A program made the position numbers and the translations under genes. Under the pieces are notes generated by a model. That model worked only from the letters and a program-made list of their open reading frames with translations, was not told the origin of the DNA and made no database searches. From contig JBBART010000021.1 in assembly GCA_040399685.1 (NCBI GenBank), positions 23,799 to 87,798 on the forward strand: DNA of 64,000 nt. The letters are read 5' to 3'. This document shows positions 25,976 to 34,752 of this stretch, piece after piece (position 1 is the stretch's first letter; every line of letters begins with the position of its first letter). The stretch is from CAIQQQ01 sp040399685. GTDB lineage: Bacteria > Pseudomonadota > Alphaproteobacteria > Acetobacterales > Acetobacteraceae.

Positions 25976-27958
25976 ATGCAGATCATCCACACCGATGACG
26001 GCTTCGAACTCTGGCTTGAGGACTGGCTTTTGGTGCGCCATGCGCCGGCTACGCCGTTCGTGTCGGTGGGGCGCGGCACTGGGCGGCTTGGCATGTATCG
26101 CGGCAATTTCGATATCGCGGACGATCTGCATGAGCGCATCGATCTGCCGGTGGTGGCGTTCGACGATGGTTGCCTGCTCTTTCGCGCCGATCCGCTTGCG
26201 GAGCCCGCGCTGGTGTTGGGGATGGTGGGTCAGACGCTGGTTGTCGTCCGCCATGCGCCAGACCTGAACCGGTTCTGGTTCCGCATGCATGCCGAAGCGC
26301 AGGAGCATGTGTGGGGCTGCGGCGAGCAGATGTCGTATTTCGACCTGCGCGGCCGGCGCTATCCGCTGTGGACCAGCGAACCGGGCGTGGGGCGTGACAA
26401 AAGCACCGACATAACCCAGCGCGCCGATGCCGAGGGCAAGGCGGGGGGCGATTACTACACCACCAACTACCCGCAGCCGACCTATCTGACGCAACGCCGG
26501 CTGGCGGTGCATGCGGAAACCACCGCCTACAGCGTGTTCGATTTCACAGCACCCGATTGCCACATGTTGGAATTCTGGGCGGCGCCGGAGCGGATCGAGT
26601 TCTTTGCCGACGCCAGCTTCACCGGCCTGGTGGGCCAGCTTTCCAGCCGCTTCGGCCGGCCGCCGCGCTTGCCGGACTGGATCATGGCCGGCGCCGTCAT
26701 CGGCCTGAAGGACGGTGCTGACAGCTTCCCGCGTCTGGACACCATCCTGCAGGCCGGCACCGAGGTGTCGGCCCTGTGGTGCGAGGATTGGGCCGGCGTG
26801 CGGCAAACCTCGTTCGGCACGCGGCTGTTCTGGGATTGGCGTTGGAGCCCGGCCCGCCATCCGGATCTGCCGGCCAAGATTGAGGCCCTGCGCGCGCAGG
26901 GCATCCGCTTCATGGGCTATGCCAACCCCTATTTGTGCGTGGACGGCGTGTTGTTCCCGCAGGCGGAGGCGTTGGGCCATCTGGCGCTGGATGCCGAGGG
27001 CGCCACCTATCGCGTTGATTTCGGCGAGTTCGATGCGGGTGTGATCGACTTCACCAAACCCGAGGCCGCCGCCTGGTTCGCCGAAGCGGTGCTGCAAAAG
27101 GAAATGCTGGATTTCGGCATGTCCGGCTGGATGGCCGATTTCGGGGAATACCTGCCGATCGACGCACGGCTTGCCCACGGCGACGCGCTGGACCTGCACA
27201 ACGCCTGGCCGACAATGTGGGCGAAGGTGAACGCCGACGCCGTGGCCGACCGGCCGGATGCGGTGTTCTTCATGCGGGCCGGGTTCACCGGGGTGCAGCG
27301 CTACAACCGGCTGTTATGGGCGGGGGATCAATGCGTTGATTTCTCGCGCCATGACGGGCTGGGCACCGTGTTGTGCGGGGCGTTGTCGTCCGGCCTGCTG
27401 GGCAACCCGTATCACCACAGCGATATTGGCGGCTACACCAGCCTGTTCGGCCTGGTGCGGACACCGGAACTGTTCATGCGCTGGACCGAGATGGCGGCGT
27501 TTACCCCGGTGATGCGCACGCATGAGGGCAATCGCCCGCGCGACAATCTGCAACTGGACCAGGACGAGGCGGTTCTGGCGCATTTCGCCCGCTTCACCCG
27601 GCTGCACCGGGCGCTGCTGCCGCTGCTGGCGCGTCTGGCGGATGAGGCGGTGCAAACCGGACTGCCGCTGCAACGGCCGTTGTTCCTGCACTTCCCGGAC
27701 GACCCGGCGACCTACGCCATCCAGAACGCGTTCCTTCTCGGCGCGGACCTGCTGGTGGCGCCGGTTCTGGCTGCCGCAGCGGAGACCGCACAGGTCTATC
27801 TGCCGGCTGGATGCGCCTGGGTGCATTTTTGGAGCGAGGACCAGCACGCAGGCGGCCAGCACGTGACGGTGGAGGCCCCGATCGGCGCGCCGCCGGTGTT
27901 TTATCGTGCCGGATCAGCCGAGTCCGCTTTGTTTGCCGCCGCGGCGCAGGCGCTATAG
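25976..27958 (+). CDS. Glycoside hydrolase family 31, probable sulfoquinovosidase
   Basis: Retaining alpha-glycosidase of 660 residues from the ATG at 25976, five bases after the SDR stop. The nucleophile is D388 in GWMADFGEYLP and the acid/base is D451 in WAGDQCVDFS. These motifs and HHSDIGGYTSLF closely resemble E. coli YihQ. Residues at the sulfonate-binding positions read K245 (GLKDG), E270 (LWCEDWAG), R283 and W286 (TRLFWDW) and Y487 (IGGY). This is the K-E-R-W-Y set I recall for the Agrobacterium-type enzyme; YihQ has Q-Q-R-W-Y. Ordinary alpha-glucosidases lack the R-x-x-W pair. It would release sulfoquinovose from plant sulfolipid head groups. No signal peptide, so it acts in the cytosol after import. 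Confidence 0.82.
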   Translation: MQIIHTDDGFELWLEDWLLVRHAPATPFVSVGRGTGRLGMYRGNFDIADDLHERIDLPVVAFDDGCLLFRADPLAEPALVLGMVGQTLVVVRHAPDLNRFWFRMHAEAQEHVWGCGEQMSYFDLRGRRYPLWTSEPGVGRDKSTDITQRADAEGKAGGDYYTTNYPQPTYLTQRRLAVHAETTAYSVFDFTAPDCHMLEFWAAPERIEFFADASFTGLVGQLSSRFGRPPRLPDWIMAGAVIGLKDGADSFPRLDTILQAGTEVSALWCEDWAGVRQTSFGTRLFWDWRWSPARHPDLPAKIEALRAQGIRFMGYANPYLCVDGVLFPQAEALGHLALDAEGATYRVDFGEFDAGVIDFTKPEAAAWFAEAVLQKEMLDFGMSGWMADFGEYLPIDARLAHGDALDLHNAWPTMWAKVNADAVADRPDAVFFMRAGFTGVQRYNRLLWAGDQCVDFSRHDGLGTVLCGALSSGLLGNPYHHSDIGGYTSLFGLVRTPELFMRWTEMAAFTPVMRTHEGNRPRDNLQLDQDEAVLAHFARFTRLHRALLPLLARLADEAVQTGLPLQRPLFLHFPDDPATYAIQNAFLLGADLLVAPVLAAAAETAQVYLPAGCAWVHFWSEDQHAGGQHVTVEAPIGAPPVFYRAGSAESALFAAAAQAL

Positions 27959-29371
27959 CCGCAGCCGCGACAGGCTGACCACCATCGCCAGGAACGCCGC
28001 ACCCGCGCCGATGGTGATGGCCAAAGTAGACCCCATGGCGACACCCTGCGATGCGGTGACGCCGAACACCACGGCCACCAACGCGGCCCCCAATGTCTGG
28101 CCCAGCAGCCGTGCTGTCGACAGCACGCCGCTGCCGGCGCCGCTGCGTTCACGCGGGGTGGAGGCGATCAGCACCCGGTTGTTCGGCGCCTGGAACAGCG
28201 CAAAGCCGCCGCCGCACAGCGCCATGCGCCACGCCACGTTCCACCAGGCGGGATTGGTCGGGATGAACGCGATGGACACCAACCCGATGGCCAGCATCAG
28301 CAACCCCGCCCCGCCCAGCTTGCCGGCGGACACCTTGTCCGACAGTCGCCCCGCGATAGGCGCCACGATGGCCGACATCACCGGCCAGGGCGTGATCAGC
28401 AGGCCAGTATCGACGGTGCTCAAGCCGCCTGCTTCGAACAGGAACGGCATGGACACAAACGCCATCGAGGCCGCCACGAACGAACACACCGATGTGAGAA
28501 CGCTGAGCGAGAAGGCCGGGATGGCAAACAATTCCACCGGCAGGATCGGCGCCCGCAGCTTCATCTGCGAGCGCACGAACACAAACCCGATGGCCACCGC
28601 TCCGATCAGTTCAGCCGCCACCATCACGCCGGATTGACCGTGGCCGATGCCGTCCACGCCCGAGATAAACAGGCCGAACATCGCCGCATTCAACAGCGCG
28701 CTGCGCCAGTCGAACCGATGTCCGGCCAAGGGCGTGGCCGGCAGGGTGCGGATCATGGCGATGGCCAGAATGCCGATCGGCACGTTGATGAAGAACAGAT
28801 AGGGCCACGGCGCGATCGTCAGGATGGCGGCCGCCAAAGAAGGGCCAGCGGCAGCCGAGACCGACACCACCAGGCCGTTGATGCCCATGCCCCGGCCAAG
28901 CTGGGCGCGCGGAAAGATGAAGCGTACCAGGGCGGTGTTCACGCTCATCAACCCCGCCGCGCCAAAGCCTTGCACCACACGCGCAATGGCCAGCATGGGC
29001 AGGCTGGTGGACATCGCGCAGGCCAGCGAGGCCAGGGTGAACACCAGGATGCCCCAGCCATAGATCTTGCGGTAGCCGTAGATGTCGCCCAGCGAGGCAA
29101 AGGCCAGCAACGAGATGGTGATGGCAAGCTGGTAGGCGTTGACCACCCAGATGCTCTCGGCCGGCTGGATATGCAGGTCGGCGGCAATGCTCGGGAGGGC
29201 GATGTTGGTGATCGATCCGTCCAGCACCGCCATGGCGATCACCATCGCCTGCGCCACAATGGCCCAGCGCCTGCGACCGGGCGGCAGCCCATCCATCGTC
29301 TCGCTCATGCGCGGGCCAAGGCGAGGGCGAGACTGCTGCGCATGGCCAATATCCTTTGTCGTGGTCGTCAT
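27953..29371 (-). CDS. MFS transporter, DHA2-like drug exporter family
   Basis: Major facilitator protein of about 472 residues with 12-14 hydrophobic helices. The helix-1 motif LDGSITNIALPSIAADL and the helix 2-3 loop LGDIYGYRKIYGWG match the DHA2 (EmrB/QacA-type) subgroup, as does the helix-5 segment GINGLVVSVSAAAGPSLAAAI. Start is uncertain: 29371 (MTTTTKDIG) or 29308 (MSETMDG), neither with a strong ribosome site. Its end overlaps the convergent GH31 gene by six bases. The substrate is unknown. It could export a drug-like compound or, less likely, a sulfonate end product. Confidence 0.8.
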   Translation of the reverse strand: MTTTTKDIGHAQQSRPRLGPRMSETMDGLPPGRRRWAIVAQAMVIAMAVLDGSITNIALPSIAADLHIQPAESIWVVNAYQLAITISLLAFASLGDIYGYRKIYGWGILVFTLASLACAMSTSLPMLAIARVVQGFGAAGLMSVNTALVRFIFPRAQLGRGMGINGLVVSVSAAAGPSLAAAILTIAPWPYLFFINVPIGILAIAMIRTLPATPLAGHRFDWRSALLNAAMFGLFISGVDGIGHGQSGVMVAAELIGAVAIGFVFVRSQMKLRAPILPVELFAIPAFSLSVLTSVCSFVAASMAFVSMPFLFEAGGLSTVDTGLLITPWPVMSAIVAPIAGRLSDKVSAGKLGGAGLLMLAIGLVSIAFIPTNPAWWNVAWRMALCGGGFALFQAPNNRVLIASTPRERSGAGSGVLSTARLLGQTLGAALVAVVFGVTASQGVAMGSTLAITIGAGAAFLAMVVSLSRLRL

Positions 29372-29560
29372 TTAAGCCAGCGGTAGGCCACATCCAGACG
29401 TTATCTGAGGCCTGCGCGGGGCTCCGCAAGAAGCCGCTCAATATGATGCGTGATCACACGATGCGCGGCGAGTGGTTGTGTCTATCCCGGCGATAGCCAA
29501 TATAGACCAGATAACCCCTCTGGGCCATTGCCCCACGTGCCAGGACACCAGACCCACCCT

Positions 29561-30547
29561 ATGTCAGACCCCGATTGGGACATCCCGCTCAACCTGCAGC
29601 CGGACCCGGATGATTATACCTACGACCTGGAAGCCGCCTTGCGCGCTGTGGTCAGTCTGCGGGCCAATGTGCCGTCCGACGCGTTCACGGCCGAGACGCT
29701 GGGGACCGAGCGCATCGGCAGTGGCGTGGTCATTCAATGGCCGGGCGCCCCTGACGGCCTGGTTCTCACCATCGGCTACCTGATCACCGAGGCGGAGACC
29801 GTTTGGCTGGTGGCGTCCGATGGCCGGGCGGTGCCGGGCCATGCGCTGGCCTACGATCAGGCCACCGGGTTCGGGCTTGTGCTCGCGTTGGGCAAACTGG
29901 ACGTGCCGGGGCTGGAACTGGGCCTGTCTGACACGCTGGCGGTGGGCGACCGGGTGGTGATGGCTGCGGGCGGCGGGCGGTCTCGGGCGATGGAGACCAA
30001 AGTGGTCGGTCGCCAGGAATTCGCCGGTTACTGGGAATATGTGTTGGACGAGGCAATTTTTGTCGCTCCCGCGCATCCGTTCTGGAGCGGCGCCGCGCTG
30101 ATCGGCCCAGATGGCAGGTTGATGGGTACCGGCTCATTGATCCTGCAACAGGGTGATGGCGCTGGCAAACGTGCGGACATGAACATGGTGGTGCCGATCT
30201 CTCTGCTGCGGCCGATCCTGGATAAGATGCTGACCACCGGCGTCTCCGGCCTACCGCCGCGGCCGTGGCTGGGGCTGTTCGTGATGGAGAGCGATGGCGG
30301 GCTTGTGGTGGGCGGCATGGCCGATGGCGGCCCAGCCGAGCGCGCCGGTATTCGTGCCGGAGACCGGATTCTGGGCTTTGGCGATCAGGAGATCACGGAA
30401 GTGGCCAGCCTATGGCGGCATATGTGGTCTGCTGGCCAGCCTGGTGTTCAGATCCGCCTGCAGGTAGGGCGCGACGACGACACGTTGATGGTGCGCGTGA
30501 CCACGTCTGATCGCACCAAGTTCCTGCGCACGCCGCTCATGCATTGA
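29561..30547 (+). CDS. HtrA-like trypsin/PDZ protein with degenerate catalytic triad
   Basis: 328 residues from the ATG at 29561 (MSDPDWDIPLN). The first 210 residues follow the HtrA/DegP trypsin-like fold (RIGSGVVIQ, VWLVASDGRAVPGHALAYD, LEYVLDEAIFV-like segments). The last 100 form a PDZ domain (PWLGLFV, GGPAERAGIRAGDRILGFG). The catalytic residues look lost. The usual histidine strand reads LTIGYLITEA, the aspartate region reads DQATGFGLVLAL, and the serine loop reads FWSGAALIG in place of GNSGGPL. No signal peptide is evident. It is best seen as a pseudo-protease or scaffold. It is divergent from the MFS gene. Confidence 0.68.
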   Translation: MSDPDWDIPLNLQPDPDDYTYDLEAALRAVVSLRANVPSDAFTAETLGTERIGSGVVIQWPGAPDGLVLTIGYLITEAETVWLVASDGRAVPGHALAYDQATGFGLVLALGKLDVPGLELGLSDTLAVGDRVVMAAGGGRSRAMETKVVGRQEFAGYWEYVLDEAIFVAPAHPFWSGAALIGPDGRLMGTGSLILQQGDGAGKRADMNMVVPISLLRPILDKMLTTGVSGLPPRPWLGLFVMESDGGLVVGGMADGGPAERAGIRAGDRILGFGDQEITEVASLWRHMWSAGQPGVQIRLQVGRDDDTLMVRVTTSDRTKFLRTPLMH

Positions 30548-30568
30548 GCGACGTGCGCGTGGCTCGGT

Positions 30569-30979
30569 TCAGCGTTGGCGCCACGGCAACGAATCGGCTT
30601 TCCATCCGGCGCTGACACCGCGATGACCGCTGGCATCGGGCGGGCCTTCGAAGCCGTCGGCGATGTTGTAGGCATGCGGGAACCCCGCCGAAATGGCGGC
30701 CTGGGCGGCCGCCAGACTGCGCACGCCGCTGCGGCAGAGGAAATAGATCTTGTTTTCCGGCTTCAGCCCGGCCTGCTTCAGCTGGTCGGTGAAGTTCGGG
30801 TTCATCTGCATGGACGGGAACACCTGCCATGGGATGAGGGCAGGGGCCTTGCTCGCCGATGACAGGTCGGCGATGCCGACGAAATTCCATTCGGCATCCG
30901 TGCGCACGTCCACCATCTGGGCGTCGGGGTCGGTTTGCAGCGCGTGCCACACGTCGCGTGGGGCAATGTTGTCAACCAT
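30569..30979 (-). CDS. Rhodanese-like domain protein
   Basis: Single-domain rhodanese of 136 residues. The active-site loop is FLCRSGVRS with nucleophile C82, and the CH2A-like motif VDVRTDAEW lies at 23-31. It carries sulfane sulfur or acts as a thiosulfate:acceptor sulfurtransferase, in the cytosol because no signal peptide is present. The C-terminal GFEGPPDASGHRGVSAGWK is typical of GlpE-unlike alphaproteobacterial single-domain forms. It is convergent with the HtrA-like gene, 21 bp apart, and just downstream of the HD hydrolase gene on the same strand. Confidence 0.85.
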   Translation of the reverse strand: MVDNIAPRDVWHALQTDPDAQMVDVRTDAEWNFVGIADLSSASKAPALIPWQVFPSMQMNPNFTDQLKQAGLKPENKIYFLCRSGVRSLAAAQAAISAGFPHAYNIADGFEGPPDASGHRGVSAGWKADSLPWRQR

Positions 30980-31032
30980 GGTCAGGCACCTTCAAAATGG
31001 GACGTATTTGATGGCATGATGCCGCCCGGCGT

Positions 31033-31677
31033 TCAATCTATCGCTTGCAGGCGGGCGAGTTCGGCGGCGAACCGCGACGCGGCGATTTCGGGCGACCAGG
31101 GTTGCCATCCGACCTCGCCATACAGCGCCGCCAGAACGTCGTGGGGCTCGGCCTGCGCCTTGATGCCGAGCGTGGCGTGCAGTTCAGCCGGCGTCCAGCC
31201 GGCGACATAGACCGCTTCGGACGCAGCGGCGGCGATGTCCGCCTGTTTGTGGTCGCGTTTCTCCGCTGGCGTCCAGGCGGGCAACCGATAGCGCAGGGCG
31301 ATCGCCGTCTGAAGCCGGCCCTCCAATTCCGCGAAGGCCGCGCCGAGAAACGGTTTCAGCGGTGAAATGCAGTCGAAGTTGATCAGCCCCTCATCGGCGT
31401 CGTGCAGCAATTCCCGAAGCTGCTGGCCGGCGGTCAACGGCGCTGCGCGGCGCCGGCGTTCCAGCACCGCCAGCGAATGTTGCGCGACGGACAGCGGCGC
31501 GTTCGGCCAGATGGAATGCCCGCCCCAGCGGAACGTGCGCGACAGGCCGGTGGCGAGGTCGTCATCCGTCCAGTCCAGCGGTGTCGGCGCCAGCAGGTCC
31601 AGCCTGCGGCCGCTGGGCAGGCGCACCCAGGCGCGGGGCGGTGGAAGAGGCGCGGTTGCGTTGTTGGCCATGCTCAT
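31033..31677 (-). CDS. HD-domain phosphohydrolase
   Basis: Metal-dependent HD-superfamily protein of 214 residues, similar to YfbR-type 5'-nucleotidase relatives. Visible metal ligands are the histidine in VAQHSLAV, the HD pair in LLHDADEGL and a downstream aspartate in KQADIAAAA. The N-terminal part (RAWVRLPSGRRLDLLAP, SRTFRWGGHS) is shared by a group of alphaproteobacterial HD proteins. Start could be 31677 or the second Met at 31671. Substrate unknown; a nucleotide is the family expectation. Confidence 0.72.
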   Translation of the reverse strand: MSMANNATAPLPPPRAWVRLPSGRRLDLLAPTPLDWTDDDLATGLSRTFRWGGHSIWPNAPLSVAQHSLAVLERRRRAAPLTAGQQLRELLHDADEGLINFDCISPLKPFLGAAFAELEGRLQTAIALRYRLPAWTPAEKRDHKQADIAAAASEAVYVAGWTPAELHATLGIKAQAEPHDVLAALYGEVGWQPWSPEIAASRFAAELARLQAID

Positions 31678-31741
31678 TCCCGATCTTGCCGCTGCACATG
31701 CGCGCGCCTAATCAGACAGGCAAGATGTCGGGGGAAACAGC

Positions 31742-32716
31742 GTGAACATTACCATTCTGGGCGGCGGCGGATTCTTGGGACGCAAAATCGCTGATCAGCT
31801 TGCGGCCACGGGCCAATTGGACGGCAATGCTGTCACGTCGCTGACCTTGTTCGATCTCAACCCACCGGCCGGCCTGGATGCGAAGTTCCCCGTCCATTGC
31901 GTGGGCGGCGACGTGGCCGATCTGCCGGCCGCCGCCATTCCGCCCGGAACCGACGTGGTGTTTCACCTCGCCGCCGTGGTGAGTGCGGCGGCGGAGGCGG
32001 ATTACGACCTTGGCCGCCGCGTCAATCTGCGTGGCAACGACGCTGTGATCGATGCCTGCCGGGCGCTGGCCAAGCCGCCGCGCGTGGTGTTCACCAGCTC
32101 GGTTGCCAGCTTTGCCGGCGGCCAGGGCGCGCTGCTGGCCGATGACGCGCGGCAGATGCCGACCAATTCCTATGGCGCGCAGAAGGCGGCGGCCGAGATT
32201 ATTCTCTCCGATGCCAGCCGCCGTGGCTTTCTCGATCTCGTGAGCATCCGCCTCCCCACCATCTGCATTCGCCCGGGCGCCCCCAACAAGGCGGCGAGCA
32301 GCTTCGTGTCCTCCATCGTGCGCGAACCGCTGCTGGGCTTGCCCAGCACCCTGCCGGTGGGCGAGGATTTTGTCGTCTGGATCGCCAGCCCCGCCACTGC
32401 CGTGGCCTGGCTGATGCACGCGGCCACGATGGATTCGGCCCTTCTGGGCGCTGATCGCGGCGTCAATCCGCCGGGCCTGTGCGCCACCACCGGGGCCATG
32501 TTGGACGCGATGGAAGCGGTGCGCCCTGGCACCCGCGCCCTGGTGACAGCTGTGCCGGACGCGATGGTGGCCGGCATCGTCGGCGGCTGGCCGTCGGCGT
32601 TCGCTGCGACGCGTGCACCGGGGCTGGGGTTCGCGCCGCATGGCACTCTGGTGGCGTTGATCGAGGAATTTGTCGCCCACGACCTCGCGCTCACGCGCCA
32701 GATGCGGGGGCTATGA
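31742..32716 (+). CDS. denD: NAD-dependent epimerase/dehydratase, D-erythronate dehydrogenase (DenD)-like
   Basis: Extended short-chain dehydrogenase of 324 residues. Its GTG start follows GGGGGAAACAGC. The cofactor motif is GGGGFLG (7-13), and the catalytic pair is Y144/K148 in NSYGAQKAAAE, preceded by FTSSVASFAG. The late RLPTICIRPGAPNKAASSF is characteristic of the DenD group, which oxidises D-erythronate to 2-oxo-tetronate. OtnK and OtnC, the kinase and decarboxylase of the same pathway, are encoded at 47970-49873. The isomerase OtnI is not in the window. A generic nucleoside-sugar epimerase is less likely. Confidence 0.75.
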   Translation: MNITILGGGGFLGRKIADQLAATGQLDGNAVTSLTLFDLNPPAGLDAKFPVHCVGGDVADLPAAAIPPGTDVVFHLAAVVSAAAEADYDLGRRVNLRGNDAVIDACRALAKPPRVVFTSSVASFAGGQGALLADDARQMPTNSYGAQKAAAEIILSDASRRGFLDLVSIRLPTICIRPGAPNKAASSFVSSIVREPLLGLPSTLPVGEDFVVWIASPATAVAWLMHAATMDSALLGADRGVNPPGLCATTGAMLDAMEAVRPGTRALVTAVPDAMVAGIVGGWPSAFAATRAPGLGFAPHGTLVALIEEFVAHDLALTRQMRGL

Positions 32717-32876
32717 GGCGCTGGCCCGTGGGCATGACGAAAATGACTGTCAGCTCATCCGGAAAAGCTGCTCGTTAGACATGATGTTTTCATGATTGCC
32801 GCCTAGCCTGCGGTTGCGCATCGGCCCGGTTGGGCGCAGGTGTGATCACGCAAGATAAGGCAGCACGCCGTTTTCC

Positions 32877-34697
32877 ATGGCGCGATTTTCCGACACGGCC
32901 AGCGCACGCCCGGCCGACCGCTCAGGTTTTCGTACCCGCCGATTGATCGGGGACTGGGTTTTGCACGCGCCCCAGACATTGCGTGCCCTGGTGCGGGCAG
33001 ACGAGATCTGGCTGGTGCTCCTGGCCGCCTTCGTGGGCGTTGTGGCGGGTCTGTCAGTGGCGGCGATGGGCGAGATCACCCAGGCGATGCACAGGCTGCT
33101 GTATCATTTGGCCGCACGCGAGAAACTGTCCGGCCAGGTGGAGATCCACGGGCTGCGCGCCCTTGCGGCGTTGTTCGGCGGCGGGCTGGTGGTGGGCGTG
33201 TTCGGCTGGTGGGCCACACGCCGCTGGCCTCGGCGGGCGATCGATCCGATCGAGGCCAATGCCCTGCATGGCGGGCGCATGTCGTTGAACGACAGCCTGG
33301 TCGTGGTGGTGCAGACCATGCTGTCCAACGGCTTCGGCGCCTCGGTGGGGCTGGAGGCGGGCTACACCCAGATCGGCGCGGCCCTGGCCTCGCGGCTTGG
33401 CCGCAGCTTTCGGGTCAGGCGCAACGATTTGCGGCTGCTGGTGGGCTGCGGTGCGGCGGGCGCCATCGCGGCTGCCTTCAACGCACCGCTCACCGGCGCG
33501 TTCTATGCGTTCGAGCTGGTGATCGGCACCTATTCGCTGGCCACGCTGGCGCCTGTGGTGGTGGCGTCGCTGACATCCGTGACGGTCATTCGCCTCCTCA
33601 CCACCGAGACACTGGGCTTTGACATCCGGGCACCATCATCGATCGAGGTGGTGAACTATCTGCCGATCCTTGCACTCGCCATGTGCTGCGCGCTCGGCGG
33701 CATCATGCTCATGCGCGGCGTGACGCTGACCGAAGATTTGTTTCGCCGCTCCCGCGTGCCGGTGTGGATGCGGCCGGCGATCGGCGGCATTGCCGTGGCG
33801 GGGCTGGCGATCATCAGTCCGCAGGTGCTGTCGTCCGGCCATGCGGCGCTGCAGATCGGGCTCGATGCGCCCTACACCATGACCCAGATCGGCCTGCTGA
33901 TTGTGCTGAAGGCGCTGGCCTCGGCCATTTCGCTGGGCTCCGGATTTCGCGGCGGGTTGTTCTTCGCCTCGCTGTTCCTGGGCGCTATGGTGGGCAAGCT
34001 GTTTGCGGTTGTGATGGTCGTGTTCACATCGGTGCAGGCGGTGCCGGCGGTGGTGTGCGCCGTGGTTGGCATGAGCGCCTTGGCGGTGAGCGTGGTGGGC
34101 GGACCGCTGACAATGGCGTTCCTGGCGCTGGAAACCACCGGGAGCCTGCCGCTGACAGTGGCGGTGCTGTCGGCCTCGGTGCTGTCGTCGATTACCGTCA
34201 GGCGCACATTCGGCTATTCCTTCGCCACCTGGCGGTTCCATCTGCGCGGTGAATCGATCCGTTCCGCCGTCGATATCGGCTGGATGCGCAACCTCACCGT
34301 GGGCCGCATGATGCGCCGCGAAGTGCGCACGGTGCGCGATGACACGCCGCTGTCCAGCTTCCGGCGCGATTTCCCGTTGGGCGCCACCACGCAGGTGGTC
34401 GTGGTGGACGAGACGGATCGCTACAAGGGCCTGATCCTGGTCAGCGAGGCGCATGCGGCAATCGATGAAGGAAGCCCGAAAGTCGGCTCCATCCTGCACG
34501 ACACCGGCGTGGTGTTGATGCCGCAAATGACCATCAAGGAAGCCGTGGCCCAGTTCGAGGCGGCCGAAAGCGATGCGCTGGCGGTGGTGGACACGGTGGA
34601 GACCGGGCGGGTGATCGGGCTTTTGACCGAGCAATACGCGTTGCGCCGCTATTCGGACGAACTGGAACGGCGGCGGCGGGACCTTTCGGGCGAGTAG
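32877..34697 (+). CDS. ClC-family chloride channel/transporter with C-terminal CBS region
   Basis: Membrane protein of 606 residues. The ClC core has about 10 helices across residues 40-450, followed by a cytosolic CBS-pair region (about 470-600: VGRMMRREVRTVRDDTPLSSF, VLMPQMTIKEAVAQFEAAESDALAVVD). The gating glutamate is retained as E160 in SVGLEAGYTQIG, the position of the usual GREGP motif, here GLEAG. The selectivity segment LGSGFRGGLFFASLFLGAM replaces GxFxP and lacks its proline. Whether it is a channel or a Cl-/H+ exchanger cannot be told. It stands alone, with 160 bp upstream and no recognisable operator. Confidence 0.87.
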   Translation: MARFSDTASARPADRSGFRTRRLIGDWVLHAPQTLRALVRADEIWLVLLAAFVGVVAGLSVAAMGEITQAMHRLLYHLAAREKLSGQVEIHGLRALAALFGGGLVVGVFGWWATRRWPRRAIDPIEANALHGGRMSLNDSLVVVVQTMLSNGFGASVGLEAGYTQIGAALASRLGRSFRVRRNDLRLLVGCGAAGAIAAAFNAPLTGAFYAFELVIGTYSLATLAPVVVASLTSVTVIRLLTTETLGFDIRAPSSIEVVNYLPILALAMCCALGGIMLMRGVTLTEDLFRRSRVPVWMRPAIGGIAVAGLAIISPQVLSSGHAALQIGLDAPYTMTQIGLLIVLKALASAISLGSGFRGGLFFASLFLGAMVGKLFAVVMVVFTSVQAVPAVVCAVVGMSALAVSVVGGPLTMAFLALETTGSLPLTVAVLSASVLSSITVRRTFGYSFATWRFHLRGESIRSAVDIGWMRNLTVGRMMRREVRTVRDDTPLSSFRRDFPLGATTQVVVVDETDRYKGLILVSEAHAAIDEGSPKVGSILHDTGVVLMPQMTIKEAVAQFEAAESDALAVVDTVETGRVIGLLTEQYALRRYSDELERRRRDLSGE

Positions 34698-34752
34698 TTT
34701 GACAGGCGCGTGAGATGGCGGCCAGCATCGCTGAAAAAGCGAGGACACCAGC

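Noticed and set aside
29450..29457. GTGATCAC palindrome between the MFS and HtrA-like genes as an operator
   Set aside because: An 8-base self-complementary word is too short to distinguish from chance.
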